Positions 49,677-62,680 of a DNA stretch of 64,000 nucleotides are shown piece by piece. Within the stretch, counting starts at the first letter, position 1. The number at the start of each line of letters is the position of its first letter. The stretch lies in assembly GCA_020746835.1 (NCBI GenBank), contig JAGPNK010000003.1, positions 2,755,514-2,819,513 on the forward strand. Reading direction: 5' to 3'. This stretch comes from Stachybotrys elegans. Taxonomy: Eukaryota; Ascomycota; Sordariomycetes; Hypocreales; Stachybotryaceae. The notes under the pieces are model-generated. The model saw nothing but the letters and a program-made list of their open reading frames with translations, made no database searches and had not been told where the DNA came from. Made by a program: the position numbers and the translations under genes.

Positions 49677-51050
49677 TACGGAAAAGAATATATAGTATAG
49701 AGTATAAATAGTAGAGAGTAAATAAATAGTAAAGATAGTACCTAGTGCCCTAGTAACTAATATAGTTATAAATAGTAGAGAGAAATAATAATAAGGCTAT
49801 TATTAGGTATATAGGGTAGCTAACTAGCTGAGTGGCCAAGCCATAGGTGGCTATAAAGGTATATATATACTATTATAAGCCACACTAAGCTTATATACAG
49901 GCATGTAATGCAATAGGATATTAAGCTGGCATATATATATATAGAGGGTTAGGGCAGGATGAGATGGAAGGCTCTAATAGTCTCTGGCTAGAAAGCTTTA
50001 GTTAACTCATTGAATAAACACTAACTGACTGAATAAGGTTATACTATAGAAGCCTTATTATAACTATAACTATAATCTATACCTAGATAGAGAGCGCTAT
50101 AATGCTAATAGAAAGCTTTAACTAATAATACTAGAAAAGCCTATAATTGCAATTACATAAGGTTACCATTACTTTAGGCTACTAATAGAGCTACTATAGC
50201 CTATAGCTATATAAAGCCCTTAAGCCTCTAGCTTAAAAGAGATAAATTTATTATTTATATCCTACTATCTACTTATGCTAGCTAATTAAGATTAAAATAT
50301 AAGTAAATAATACCTATATCTATAATAATATAGTAAAGAGATTAAATTTCTTTACTACTTTAGTAATTATAATAGCTTTAGCTACTACTACTATTAATAC
50401 TAATAAAGTTATTTATAAGATAAGTTATTTTAAGGGATTTAATAATAGTATTACTAAGAGTCTAGAATATAATAAAATAACTTTTACTATCTCTCTTTCT
50501 TTAGAGCTCTAGAGCTATATAAAAAGTAATAGAATAAAAAGGGTAAAAAGGTTTAACTTACTAATAATAAGCCCTTTAGTAGTAAAATCAAGCTAATAAG
50601 AGAGGGATAGAGAGCCCTAGTATAATTAGCTTGGTTTTTTAGTATAAGTTTTTAATTAGTTTTTTAGTTTATTTATTAAATTAATTACTTTTACTATTAA
50701 ATGATATACTTAATGTCTCTATAATATAATATTTAATTAAATGCTAATACTATTATAGAGAGAATAGACTATAGTAGCCAAAGCATAAGCAATATATCAG
50801 AAGCTATAGTTATACATAGAAGCTAAGGGTATATAATATATTAAAAGCTATAGTTATATGTGGAAGCTATATATGTACACTATAAAGAAGTATATAATGT
50901 AAAGGAGCTATAGAGAAAGCTAGACACTGGTTATATAATATAGGGAACCTACTTAGTTAGCAATAGTATATAGAAATAGATCTAGGGTAAGCTAGAAAAA
51001 ATAGTAAAAAAAAAACAGTATAAGCCTTTTAAACCTTATGCTTAGGAGGG
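49677..51050 (-). mobile_element. Full-length retroposon copy (1374 bp) with exact 15-bp target duplication
   Basis: Flanked by identical AGAGCTTTAATATAA at 49662-49676 and 51051-51065. Ends CCTTATGCTTAGGAGGG. Confidence 0.92.
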
Positions 51051-51065
51051 AGAGCTTTAATATAA

Positions 51066-52114
51066 GCTATTTAAAGATATCTAATTTATTAGTATAGTTA
51101 CTAATAAATTCTATACTATTTATAATAATATAATTAAGAAAGCTTAGGCATTAATATATAGCTACTATATATTAGAGAGAGATAGAGGGTTTTATAATCT
51201 AAATTAATTCTAAATATACCTAGACTTCTAGTTTCTAGATAGATACTAAGAGTAAATAGTAGCTTTTATACTATTAAATACTAAGTAAGTAAATAATATT
51301 AAGTTTATAATCTTCTATACTAAGTAAAAAAATATATTTATAGATACTTAAAAAATAGTATAGCTTAATACTCTAAAAATTATAATACTAAGGGAAGCTC
51401 TAAATATATAGCTAAAGAGTATATTAATACTAGTAAGCCTATTTATAGAATACTATAACTTTATTAAGAAAATATAATATATTATAGCTAGATAGAAAGT
51501 AATATATAAATAGGGATACTTAAGTATAGTATTAGTATACTAAAGTAGTTAAGGAAAAGCACTAAGTATACCCTATTTAAAAATAAATATTAAGGAAAAT
51601 ATAGCTATAACTATAGTAGAAAGTACTTACTTTAAGCTAGTAAAGAAATAGTAAGCTTACTAGGTAATTAATAAAAAATATAAGAAATATAAGGTAGAAA
51701 GATATTATCTCTATTATAGCTAGAGGAACTATAAAATTACTTACTATCTCTTTTTACTAACTAAAAGGCTAGAGACTATTTATATAGTAGCCTTTATAGT
51801 AAATAATAAAGATAATAAATCTAATCTAAAGAATAAAAAGAAGGTAGAAAACTAGCTATTTCTCTATATAAATATATATAGAAGTATAAGCTAGAGAGTA
51901 GTAATAAAGTAATAATAAAGATACTAATAATAGATATAAATCTATTTTTAATTAGTATACTCTATAATAAAATATACTTTGTTTAAGCTTTAATAGACCT
52001 AGAGTATCTTTACTATTTAGTAATTTACCTTTAGCTATTTTATTAGCTAGCTTTTCTATATATTACTATACCCCTAAAATAGCTATAATAAACTACTAAC
52101 TTAAAGGGAATTAT
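51066..52114 (+). pseudogene. Gypsy Gag relic with zinc knuckle
   Basis: Continuous with the polymerase part after removing two retroposons. At 51706-51747, Tyr codons TAT occupy every Cys and His position of a C-x2-C-x4-H-x4-C knuckle (pattern Y-L-Y-Y-S-stop-R-N-Y-K-I-T-Y-Y), each one RIP step from TGT or CAT. Upstream sequence is helical and Lys/Leu-rich but too damaged to align by eye. Confidence 0.6.
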
Positions 52115-53517
52115 AATAAGAAAAAGAGTGTATAGTATAGGGTATAAATAGTAAAGAGTAAATAAACAGTAGAAATAGTACCTAGTGCCCTAGTAACTAA
52201 TGTAGTTATAAACAGTAGAGAGAAACAATAACAAGGCCATTATTAGGCATATAGAGTAGCTAACTGGCTAAACAGCCAAGTGGCCAAGCTATAGGTGGCT
52301 GTGACGTTACAAGCCACACTAAGCTTATACACAGGTATATAATGCAATAGAATGTCAAGCTAGCCTCATATATATATATAAAGGGTTGGGGTAGGGTTAG
52401 ACCAGATAGAAAGCTCTAACAGTGCCTGGCTAGAAAGCTTTAGTTAATTTATTAAATAAGGTTACTAATGCTATAGAAGCCTTACTATAATCTATATCTA
52501 GATAGAGAGTACTATAATACTAATAGAAAGCTTTAACTAATAATACTAGAAAAGCCATTACTCTAGACTACTAATAGAAAAAAGCTTATTTAGTTTATAG
52601 CTATATAAAGCCCTTAAGCCTCTAGCTTAAAAGAGAAGAATTCCTTATCTATATTACTTAAATCTATTATATCCACTGAAATTAATATTATTATAGAATT
52701 AAATAGCAATATAAATATAGTAGAGTGATTAAATCCCTCTATTAAAGCTATATAAGTAGCTATAGTAGCCCTAGCTACTACCTCTATTTATATCTCTAAT
52801 AATATTATTATTAAAATAAGTCTTTCTAAGTAGTTTTCTAATAGTAATATTACTAATAGTCTAGAAATAGAATGACTTTTATATACTTTTAATATATAGT
52901 AATTCTAATAAAAAATTATATTTAAAGTCTAGAAAAAGAAATAAAAAAGAGATAAAAAACTAAAAAGAAAGCTAGAGATAGAGTTAAAATATATTAAGAG
53001 TAATAGTAAATACTAGCTATAGGGCCCTAATATAAGGCTTACTTTAGGAGCCCTAATAGAATTAGTTTAGTTTTTTAGTTAGGGTTTTTAGTTGGTTTTT
53101 TAGATTGGTTTTTAAATTAATCACTTTTGCTACTAAATTATATACTTAATGCCTCTATAATATAATATTATAAAGAGCTATCCTTAAATATAGTTAGAGA
53201 CTAAAGAGGTTAGTAAAGGCTATAGTAATACAAGAGCAAACCAAGCAATATATTAAAAGCCATAGTTATATATAGAAACTAAGGGTATATAATGTATTAG
53301 AAGCTATAGTTATATACAAAAGGCTATAAAAGAAGCTATAAAGAAGCTATAGCTATATAAGAAGGCTAATATATAATATAAACGAGCTATAGAGGAAGTA
53401 TATAATATAGAAAACCTGCTTAGTTAGTAATGGTATATAGAAATAGATCTGGAGTAAGCTAGAAAAGATAGTAAAAGAAAAACAGTATAAGCCTTTTAAA
53501 CCTTATACTCAGGAGGG
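52115..53517 (-). mobile_element. Full-length retroposon copy (1403 bp) with 13-bp target duplication
   Basis: Flanked by TAAAGGGAATTAT at 52102-52114 and 53518-53530. Confidence 0.92.
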
Positions 53518-53709
53518 TAAAGGGAATTATTAATAAAGTTATATACTTTAATCTAAATCTTAATAACTATATTTATTAAGTTTAGATATATATAATTAGT
53601 AACTTAGTCTATAATATTATCCTTAGAAAACCCTAGATAGAGATAGAATATATACTATACTATATAAAAAAGTATATATTTATCTTAAAGTAAGTAGAGA
53701 ATTTATAAT
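53518..53709 (+). pseudogene. Short gypsy segment between two insertions (probable protease region)
   Basis: 192 bp between two retroposons, lying between the Gag knuckle and the reverse transcriptase. By position it should encode part of the aspartic protease, but no DTG-type motif survives. Confidence 0.4.
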
Positions 53710-55056
53710 AAGAAAAAGAGTATATAGTATAGGGTATAAGTAATAAAGAGTAAATAAATATTAGAAATAGTATCTAGTAGTGCCCTAGTAACTAATATAG
53801 TTATAAATAGTAGAGAAGAATAATAATAAGGCTATTATTAGGTATATAAGGTAGCTAACTAGCTAAGTGGCCAAGTGGCTAAGCTATAGGTAGCTATAAC
53901 TTTATTATAAGCCATACTAAGCATATATAGGTATATAATATAATAGAATATTGAGCTAGCCTTATATATATATACATATAGAGGGTTAGGGCGGGGTCAG
54001 ACTAGATAGAAAGCTCTAATAGTGTCCGGCTAGAAAGGCTATAGAAGCCTTGCTATAACTATAACCATAACTATGCCTAGATAGAGAATGCCACTAGTAA
54101 TGCAAATAAAAAGCTTTAACTAAGCTAGAAAAGCCATTGCTCTAGGCTACTAATAGAGAAAAGCTTAATCTACTAGCCTATAGCTATATAAAGCCCTTAA
54201 GCCTCTAGCTTAAGAGAGATAAATTTATTATCTATATCCTACTATCTATTTATGCCTTATAGTTAAGATATAAGCAAATAATAACCCTAACCATAATAAT
54301 ATAGCTATATTAAAGGGGTTAAATCCCCCTACTAAAGCTATAAATATAATAGTTATAGCTTTAGCTATTATCTATAATAATACTAATAAAGAAATTATCT
54401 ATAAGGTAAGTTATTCTAAAAGATCTAATAATAGTATTACTAATAGTAATAGAATAACTTTTACTATTTCCTTTCCCTAGCTAATTTAGAACCAGAATAT
54501 AAGAAATAGAAGAGTAAAAAGGCTAAAAGAAGCTAGCTCTCTAATAATAGGCCCTTTAACTAGTAAACCAAGGGTATAAGGGAGTAATAGCTATAGGGCT
54601 AGCTAATTTAAGAAGCTCTAATAGAGTTAGCTTGGTTTTTTAGTATAGGTTTTTAATTGGTTTTTTACTTTAGTTATTAAATTAATTACTTTTACTATCT
54701 TCTTATAAAATTATATATCTAATGCCCTTATAATATAATATTATAGAGAGAATAGACTATAGTAGCTAAAGCACTTAGAGGGTTAGTCTATATATATAAG
54801 CAATGTATTAAAAGCTATAGTTATATATAGAAGGTACTGTATGATATATTAGAAGCTATTGTCATGTATAGAAGGCTATAAAGAAGCTATGGCTATATAA
54901 GAAGGCATGTAATGTAAAGGAGCTATAGGGAAAGCACGTAATGTAGGGAACCTGCTTAGTTAGTAATAGTATATAGGAACAGGTCTAGGGTAAGCTGGAA
55001 AAGATAGTAAAAAAGAAAAACAGTATAAGCCTTTTAAACCTTATGCTTAGGAGGGA
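53710..55056 (-). mobile_element. Full-length retroposon copy (1347 bp) with exact 15-bp target duplication
   Basis: Flanked by identical TAGAGAATTTATAAT at 53695-53709 and 55057-55071. This is one of the clearest definitions of both ends of the repeat. Confidence 0.93.
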
Positions 55057-57424
55057 TAGAGAATTTATAATTATGTAAAAATAGCTACTTTTTAATTAAT
55101 AAAAGGATATAGAATATAAAGAATATAATCTAGCTAGTAAGAATAGCTATAAAAGTAAAGCTTTAATATACTTAAAGAAAAGAGATAGCTATAAAAGAGT
55201 CTATAACTATTTTCTTAGTAACCCTAGCTAATATTAATAAGGCTTTTATCTTTAAAAAAGAAATAAAGGTTAAAGATATTCTATCTAGAGAACTAAAGGA
55301 ATTTTAAGATCTATTTAAAAAAGAAATAAGTAATAAGCTATTCTTTTATAGAGAAAGAGCAGACTATATAATTAAGCTTCTCTTTAATTATAATAAAATA
55401 ATACTATAACTACTATAGAGACCCTTATATAGTATAATATAAATAAGTTATTAGTCTTAAAGAAGATATTTATTAAGCTATTAAATAAAAGCTATATTTA
55501 TATAAATAGCTCCCTAGCTAGAGCCTTTATTTTCTTTATATAGAAGCTAGAAAAAGGCCTATAATTCTATATAGACTACTATATATTTAATTAGATAATA
55601 AAAGTAGATAGATATTTACTATCCCTAATAAAAAAATATTATCTAACTTATTAAAGGCTAGATAGTTTACTGAGCTTAATATTAAAATAGCTTTCTATAA
55701 GCTATATATCTATAAAGAAAATAAGTAAAAGATAGTCTTCTAAATAAAGTTAGGTTTATTTAAATAGTTAGTTATTTTATTTAGTCTATTATATATTTCT
55801 ACTATCTTTTAGTAATATATTAATAAATTATTATAAGATTATGCCGGGGCACTAGGCACCACCTCTACTGTTTATTTGCTCTCTACTGCTTACACCCTAC
55901 ACTGCACACTCTTTTCCTCATTATTATAAGATTATCTAGACTAATTTTACTTAGCCTATTTAGATAATATACTAGTTTAGACTAGTAGCTTATAAAATAA
56001 ATATTTAGTAAAGGTTAAGCTAGTACTTAGCTACTTTAAAATAACTAGTCTATATTTAAATATTAATAAATATAAGTTCTTTATATAAAAAACCAAATAC
56101 CTAGGGTTTATTATAGAAATAAAGAAAGAGATATGAATAGACCTAGAGAAGCTATAAGCTATCTATAAATAAAAAGCTCTTTTAATAGTAAAGAGTATTA
56201 GATTATTTCTAGAATTCTCTAACTTCTATTATTAGTTTATTAATAAATATACTAAAATAGTAAAACTATTACTAGCCTTAATTAAGAAAGGTATATTATT
56301 TAAGTAAAAAAGTAATAAAAATAAAGCTTTTAAATAGTTTAAAGGTAAGTTTTTTAAAGAATCTATATTAGCTTAGTAAGACCTTAATAAAAGAACTACT
56401 ATTAAAGTAAACTACTTAGGTTATATACTTAGCAATTGCTTATTATAGAAGAATAAATAGAGAGTTTTTATCTCTATAGTATATTACTCTTATAGACTAA
56501 ATATAGTAAAATATAATTATATTATATATAATAAAAAGCTATTAGTAATAGTTAGCTATTTAAAAGTATAGAAAATAAAGCTAAGGAATATAGTAAAATC
56601 CTTTATAATTCTAATAGACTATAAGAACCTTAAATACTTTTTATCTAGATATAATATCTTTTAGATTAATAATCTTATTAATTAAAAAAGCTAGAGAAAT
56701 ACTATTTTTAGATAGTTTATTATTTAAAAGCTATAAATAAGTAGGTAGATATTCTTTTCTATTAGAAGTAGAATATATTAAAGGATATAAAAGATAAATA
56801 GTTAGTTAGAAAAGTATAATAACTTATATAGCCTAAGTAGCTAGTAAATAACTCTCTAGTAAAAAGTAATTAAGAAATAATAATGAGTATTAATAGTTAG
56901 AGTTATTCTAATAGTAATAAGATCTTTATAAACCCTAACTTATAGAGTCTCTAAGATTAAAAAGTTGTTATTAATAAAAGCTATTAAATAATATATAAGT
57001 TAGTATTAAATAATAAAAGATTTTTCCTAAGAAAGATAGAGACTAGTAATAATAAAGTACTAGCTATTTTAATAGTAAAATATAGAATTAATAATATTAG
57101 TATTTTAGACTTTTATAAGAAAATCTAGATATTAGTATATAAGCTATTCTAAATAGCCTTAATCTAGTATATATATAACTTAATAGTTATAGATTACTTT
57201 AGTAGTAAAGTAACTATAGTATTACTTAGTTATAAATATTTCTAGCCTAGGCTATATTAGTAGATTAGATATTTTATTAGAAACTATAAAGTCTATAGTA
57301 AAGAAATAATATAATAATATACTAGGTAAGGACTTCTTTATCTATTATTAGTTCTAAAGTAGCTATAAAGTAAAATATCTATAGATTTTATAGTTAAGCT
57401 ATTAGCCTTTATGAATAAAAATCT
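55057..57424 (+). pseudogene. Ty3/gypsy reverse transcriptase - RNase H - integrase relic
   Basis: Read in frame, with RIP stops, the order of gypsy Pol is clear. ELKEF.DLF...ADYIIKL precedes RT; then GGGLRFYIDYY; then LLKARQFTKLNIKIAFYKLR; then the catalytic box as YLDNI at 55957-55971 (YLDDI with Asp to Asn). NKYKFFI.KTKYLGFIIE and LFLEFSNFYYQFINKY follow. RNase H follows with YNYIIYNKKLLVI and LIDYKNLKYFLSRYN. Integrase starts before 57424 with ISIDFIVKL. A 78-bp retroposon interrupts RT at 55842, and a full-length copy splits the integrase at 57425. Confidence 0.88.
55842..55919 (+). mobile_element. 78-bp unmutated retroposon copy with exact 15-bp target duplication
   Basis: Flanked by identical ATTATTATAAGATTA at 55827-55841 and 55920-55934. 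The insert runs from TGCCGGGGCACTAGGC to CTGCACACTCTTTTCCTC and is full of CA and TG dinucleotides, so it has not undergone RIP, although the reverse transcriptase around it has. Confidence 0.93.
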
Positions 57425-58747
57425 CTCTCCTAAGTATAAGATTTAAAAGGCTTATACTACTTTTTTTTTACTATCTTTTCTAGCTTACCCTGGATCTATT
57501 TTTATATACTATTGCTAACTAAGTAAGTTCTCTATATTATATAACTAGTGTCTAGCTTTCTCTATAGCTCCTTTATATTATATACTTCTTTATAGCCTTC
57601 TGTATATAACTATGGCTTCTAATATATTGCTTGTCTATTCTCTCTATAATATTATATTATAGGGGCATTAAGTATATAATTTAATAAGAAGGTAATAAAA
57701 GCGATTAATTTAAAAACCAATCTAAAAAACCAACTAAAAACCCTAACTGAAAAACCAAGCTAAGTATAGCTCTCTTAGAGTAACTCTAACTATCTTTTTA
57801 TTCTAGGGCCCTATAGCTATTTATAGCTATTCTTAATATAGCTAGCCTCTACTGCTAGTCTCTTAGATAGCTTTTGAAATAGTTTAGGGCCCTTCTTTTT
57901 ACTCTTTTTCCTAGGCTTTAGCTATAATTCTTTATTAGAATTACTATATACTAGAAGTATATAAAAGTTATTCTATTATATACTATTAGTAATACTATTA
58001 TTAAAAGACTATTTAAAAGGATTTATCTTAATAATAATATTATTAAAGATATAAATAGAGGTAGTAGCTAGGGCTACTATAGCTATTAGAGTAGCTATAT
58101 TATTACTATTATTATTATTATTTGATTCTATATTAATATTAATCTTAGTAGATATTTAAGTAATATAAATAAGGAATTTTTCTTTTTTAAGCTAGGGGCT
58201 TAAGGGCTTTATATAGCTATAGACTAGAAGTAAAATAAGCTTTTCTCTATTAGTAGCCTAAAGCAATGGCTTTTCTAGCTTAGTTAAAGCTTTCTATTAG
58301 TATTATAATCTTATAGTTATAGCTAGTAATACTCTCTATCTAGGTATAGGTAATAGTAAGGCTTCTATAGCATTAGTAACCTTATTTAGTTAGTTAGTGT
58401 TTATCTAATAAGTTAACTAAAGCTTTCTAGCTAGGTACTATTAGAGCCTTCTATTTAATCCTGCCCTAACTCTCTCTATATATATATATATCTTGATATC
58501 CTATTGTATTATATACCTGTGTATAGTTAAGCTTAATATGGCTTATAATAGTGTAAGTCATAGCTATCTATGGCTTAGCCACTTAGCCAGTTGGCTATTC
58601 TATATATAAGGGTAGCCTAATAATAGCCTTATTATTATTTCTCTCTACTGTTTATAATTGTATTGGTTACTAGGGCACTAGGTACTATCTTTACTATTTA
58701 TTTACTTTTTACTATTTATATTCTATATTATATACTCTTTTCTTTAT
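57425..58747 (+). mobile_element. Full-length retroposon copy (1323 bp) with 15-bp target duplication
   Basis: Flanked by TATGAATAAAAATCT (57410-57424) and TATAAATAAAAATCT (58748-58762); one G/A difference. It splits the gypsy integrase core. Confidence 0.92.
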
Positions 58748-59511
58748 TATAAATAAAAATCTAAATAACCTAATAGTTATTATAGATAAACTCTTTAAAG
58801 AAATAATCCTAGAGTCTATATTAAGTATTACTATAGAAATATATATAAAGTAGTTTATTAATTACTTTTAGTATTTCTATAGATTCCTAAAGGCTATTAT
58901 ATTAAATAGAGAAATAAACTAAATTAAAAAGTTCTAGTAGAGATTCTATAAGTTAATAAGGATTAAATAATAGCTTAGTATAGCCTTCTATCTAAAGATA
59001 GATAGTAATATAGAAAGAATAAACTAGAAAGTCTTAGTCTATCTCTATACCTTTATTATATATATAATACTTACTATTAATAACTAGAATACCTTAATAA
59101 TAGAATTTAGATCTTTTTTTATTATCTATAGCTATTATATAAATATAATTAAGTTTATAGTTTATAGCTTAATATTAATTACTTTAGAAAGAGTAAAGGT
59201 AAAGAGCTTTATTAAAAAGCTAAAGGAAATAACTTTCTTTATATAAGTAGCTATAGCTATAGTATAGTAGTATATAAAAGATATAGCTAATAAGTAATAA
59301 ACTCTAGTACTAAATTATTAAATAAATAACTAAATCTAATTAAATCTTAAAAATATTAATATAGACTAGCGATTATAGAAGTTAGTCTAAATATATTAGA
59401 AATACTAAGTTATAAAAGTTATTAATGCTTATAATATAAAGTTAAATATAGTTTTATAAATAAACCCTTACTTTTATATTAAGCTATTAATATCTATTAT
59501 AAATAATCTAT
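58748..59511 (+). pseudogene. Gypsy integrase core, second part
   Basis: Resumes the integrase after the insertion: NNLIVIIDRLFKEIIL, then a FYRFLKAIILNRE segment (GLPKAIVSDRG in intact elements), then FYLKTDSNIERINQK (FHPQTDGQTERVNQ) and a YLYTFI segment. The catalytic Asp of the second motif has become Asn through GAT-to-AAT RIP. Ends where the next retroposon fragment begins. Confidence 0.82.
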
Positions 59512-60390
59512 CCCTTCTAAGCATGAGGTTTAAAAGGCTTGCACTGTTTTTTTTACTGTCTTTTCTAGCTTACCCTAGACCCGTTCCTACACTTTGTTAC
59601 TGACTAAGCAGGTTCCCCACATTATGTATGCCTAGCTTCCCCTATGGCTCCTTAGCATTATATATTAGCCTTTTTATACAGCTATAGCTTCTTTATAGCA
59701 TACACTTCTATACATAACTATAGCTTCTAATATATTGCTTAATAGCTCTCTATAATATTATATTATAGAGGCATTAGATATATAATTTAGTAGTAAGAGT
59801 AATCAATTTAAAAACCAATCTAAAAAACCAATTGAAAACCCTAACTAAAAAACCAAGCCAATTATACTAGAGCTTTTTAATATTTACTATTACCCTTAAT
59901 ATATTCTAATTCTATCTCTAGCTTTCTCTCTAGCTTTTTATCCCTTTTTTTATCTCTTTTTCTAGGCTTTAGGTATAATTCTTTATTAAAATTACTATAT
60001 ATTAGGGATATATAAAAGTCATTCTGTTATATTCTAGACTATTAGTAATACTACTATTAAATGGCTTAGAGAAGACTATTTAAAAGGACTTACCTTAATA
60101 ATAATATTATTAGAGATATAGATAGAGATAGTAGCTAGAGTTACTATAGCTACTTATATAGCTATATTTATATTACTATTTAATTCTATAATAATATTAA
60201 TTTTAGTAGACTAGATTTAAGTAATATAAATAAGAAATTCTTCTTTTTTAAGCTAGAGGCTTAAGGGCGTTATATAGCTATAGACTAGAAGTAAAATAAG
60301 CTTTTCTCTATTAGTAGCCTAGAGTAATAGCAACCTTATATAGTTATAGTTATAGGCTTTTCTAGCTTAAAGCTTTCTATTAGTATTATG
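59512..60390 (+). mobile_element. Retroposon copy lacking its TTTTCCTCATT end
   Basis: Begins CCCTTCTAAGCATGAGG with an unmutated first 150 bp and runs to AAAGCTTTCTATTAGTATTA, where it stops. This is an exception to the usual truncation side and probably results from a later deletion. Confidence 0.75.
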
Positions 60391-62680
60391 GGCCTAGACT
60401 AGAAGGGGGTGCCTGAGGCTACTATAGCAGCCATAGGCAAGGAATATAGCTAAGAGATAGTATATAGAAGCTACTATTTAGTAGTAAAAGTAAAGCTATT
60501 TATATAGCTTGAATAATAGTAGTATAGAGCACCTTTATATTCTAATTTAGCTATACTAGGGTTATAATATAATAGCTAGATAATACTATAAATAGTCTAG
60601 AATCTTATTCTTTTAGAAAAAGAAAAGTAAAGAATAATTAGTATTTATTAGGTAATCTACCTTTAAGCTTACTATATATTTTCTACTAAATATTCTTTTA
60701 TTCTATTTACTCTTCTATCTTACTACTATTATAGATTATTCTCTCTCCTTAAGCTACTATTAGGCTAGAGATTATCTAAATAGAAAGATACTTAATTTAT
60801 TTCTATTTATATACTATATAGTAATTCTATTATTAGTATAGTATAGAGCCCTTATATATATAATACTAAAATAGACTTATTATTTAGTTTACTAACTATA
60901 GAGACTATAGATAATCTCTTTATAGTCTTAGTCCTTAAGCTAGACCTACTCTCTATAGTTAAGTTTATTTTATATAATTCTTTAGTTAGCTAAGCACTTA
61001 ATCTAGCTAATAATATACTAGATAAGTATATTAGGCTTATTATTCTTAAAGGCCTATAGAAATATAACCTATAGTATATTTAGAATATAGCTAGCTATAG
61101 CTATTTCTTAATTAATCTATAGAAACTACTAAAAGCAAAGGGTTTATATACTATAGAGATAAAGTAATCTAAAGATAACTCTTTTATAAAGATATAGCTC
61201 TCTAAGCCTTAGCTCTATATATCTATTTATCTTAATTTAATATATTTCTTTAAAGACTAAAGATAGTCTTTTAGGCCTTACTAAATGTAAGTAATAGCTA
61301 TACTACTTAGATTAACTATATTTCTTCTACTTAAAAAGGCTTTCTAAGTAGTAATAGAATAACTATCTAGCTATTAGAGTATTTAATCTTATATTAATTA
61401 TATAGGCTAAGTTTATTAGGTAGTTATATAGATAAGTCTCTAGTAGTAATATCTATAATTAAAACACTATTTTAAAGTATATACTTATACTAAAATATAG
61501 AGAGTTTTTTTATATTTATAATATACTTTAAAGATATTATAATAAAGCTTTAACCTTATATTAAAAAAGGCCTATATTTTTTCTTTTAAGCTATATTTAT
61601 TAATTAAATAAAAAAGTATATATTTATAAAAAACTATTTACTAGCTAGCTAGAGATTATTAAGTTAGCTATTACTATTAATATATAGATACTATAGTTTC
61701 TATATAGCCCTAAGCTATACTATAGTTAGATATAGAATAGTCTTAAATTAATAATCTAAAGTAACTCTAGAAGTAACTAAGTATTATAGCTAGTAATTTA
61801 ATCTCTTTTCTAGCTATAATACTAAAGCTATATAGCTTCTTACTAATATCTATTTATAATCTACTAATAAAAATAATATATTATAAGTATAGTATACTAG
61901 AATATATCTTTATCTATTATATAGTACCTAACTATAAGTAATATAATATACTAAATATATTACTAAAAGATATATATAAATAGCTTATTATAAAAGTATT
62001 ATTAGTATTTTCTACTAGCTATACTATAGCTATAAAGCCTAACTTAGTCTTTATAGTCTCTAGTATATAGTTTTATTAAATAAAGAGTAAAAAAGTATAA
62101 AGTAGTATATTTTAATCTAAGGGTACTAAAGTTAGGTTTTAATAACTATACTACTAGACTTTAGCTTAAATAGCTATTTAATTTACTTTTAGCTAGTTAG
62201 TCTTCTATAGAGTAACTCTTAAATATACCTAAACTATTAGGGAATTTATATTAAAGTAGTAATATAAACTAAAGGCTAGATTAAGAAGCTTATAAAGATT
62301 ATTAATAACTAGAAATAGATAAAACTCTAGCTACTTACTTTTATAATAGTAAATAGAGAGAAGAATATTATTCTAAGCTTTTATAGTTTTAAATAGTTAA
62401 TTATAAATCTTATTTAAGTATAATTACTACAATTATTCTATTACTATAGAGAACCTTAATATATTATTACTTAGAAAGCTAAGAAAGCTATATAATTTAT
62501 AAATATACTATAAACTATAATAGAAAAATTAATAAAAGATAGAGAAAAATAATCTACTAGCAAGCTAGCTTTATAGTTAGTAATATTACTAAATATACTA
62601 ATTTTAATAATATATTTTATATAAATAAGCTACTAAATTATCTTTATTCTAAAAGGAAAAATATACTTATTAATCTAAGT
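60391..62680. other. Unclassified AT-rich sequence
   Basis: About 2.3 kb with strong RIP character. I could not assign a protein family on either strand. It may be the Gag/protease part of the gypsy relic that follows, or another transposon type. Confidence 0.4.

Noticed and set aside
30068..60390. Interpretation of the 1.4-kb repeat as solo LTRs or a MITE
   Set aside because: Target duplications of 11-15 bp and lack of inverted termini do not fit LTR elements (4-6 bp) or MITEs (2-9 bp with inverted ends).
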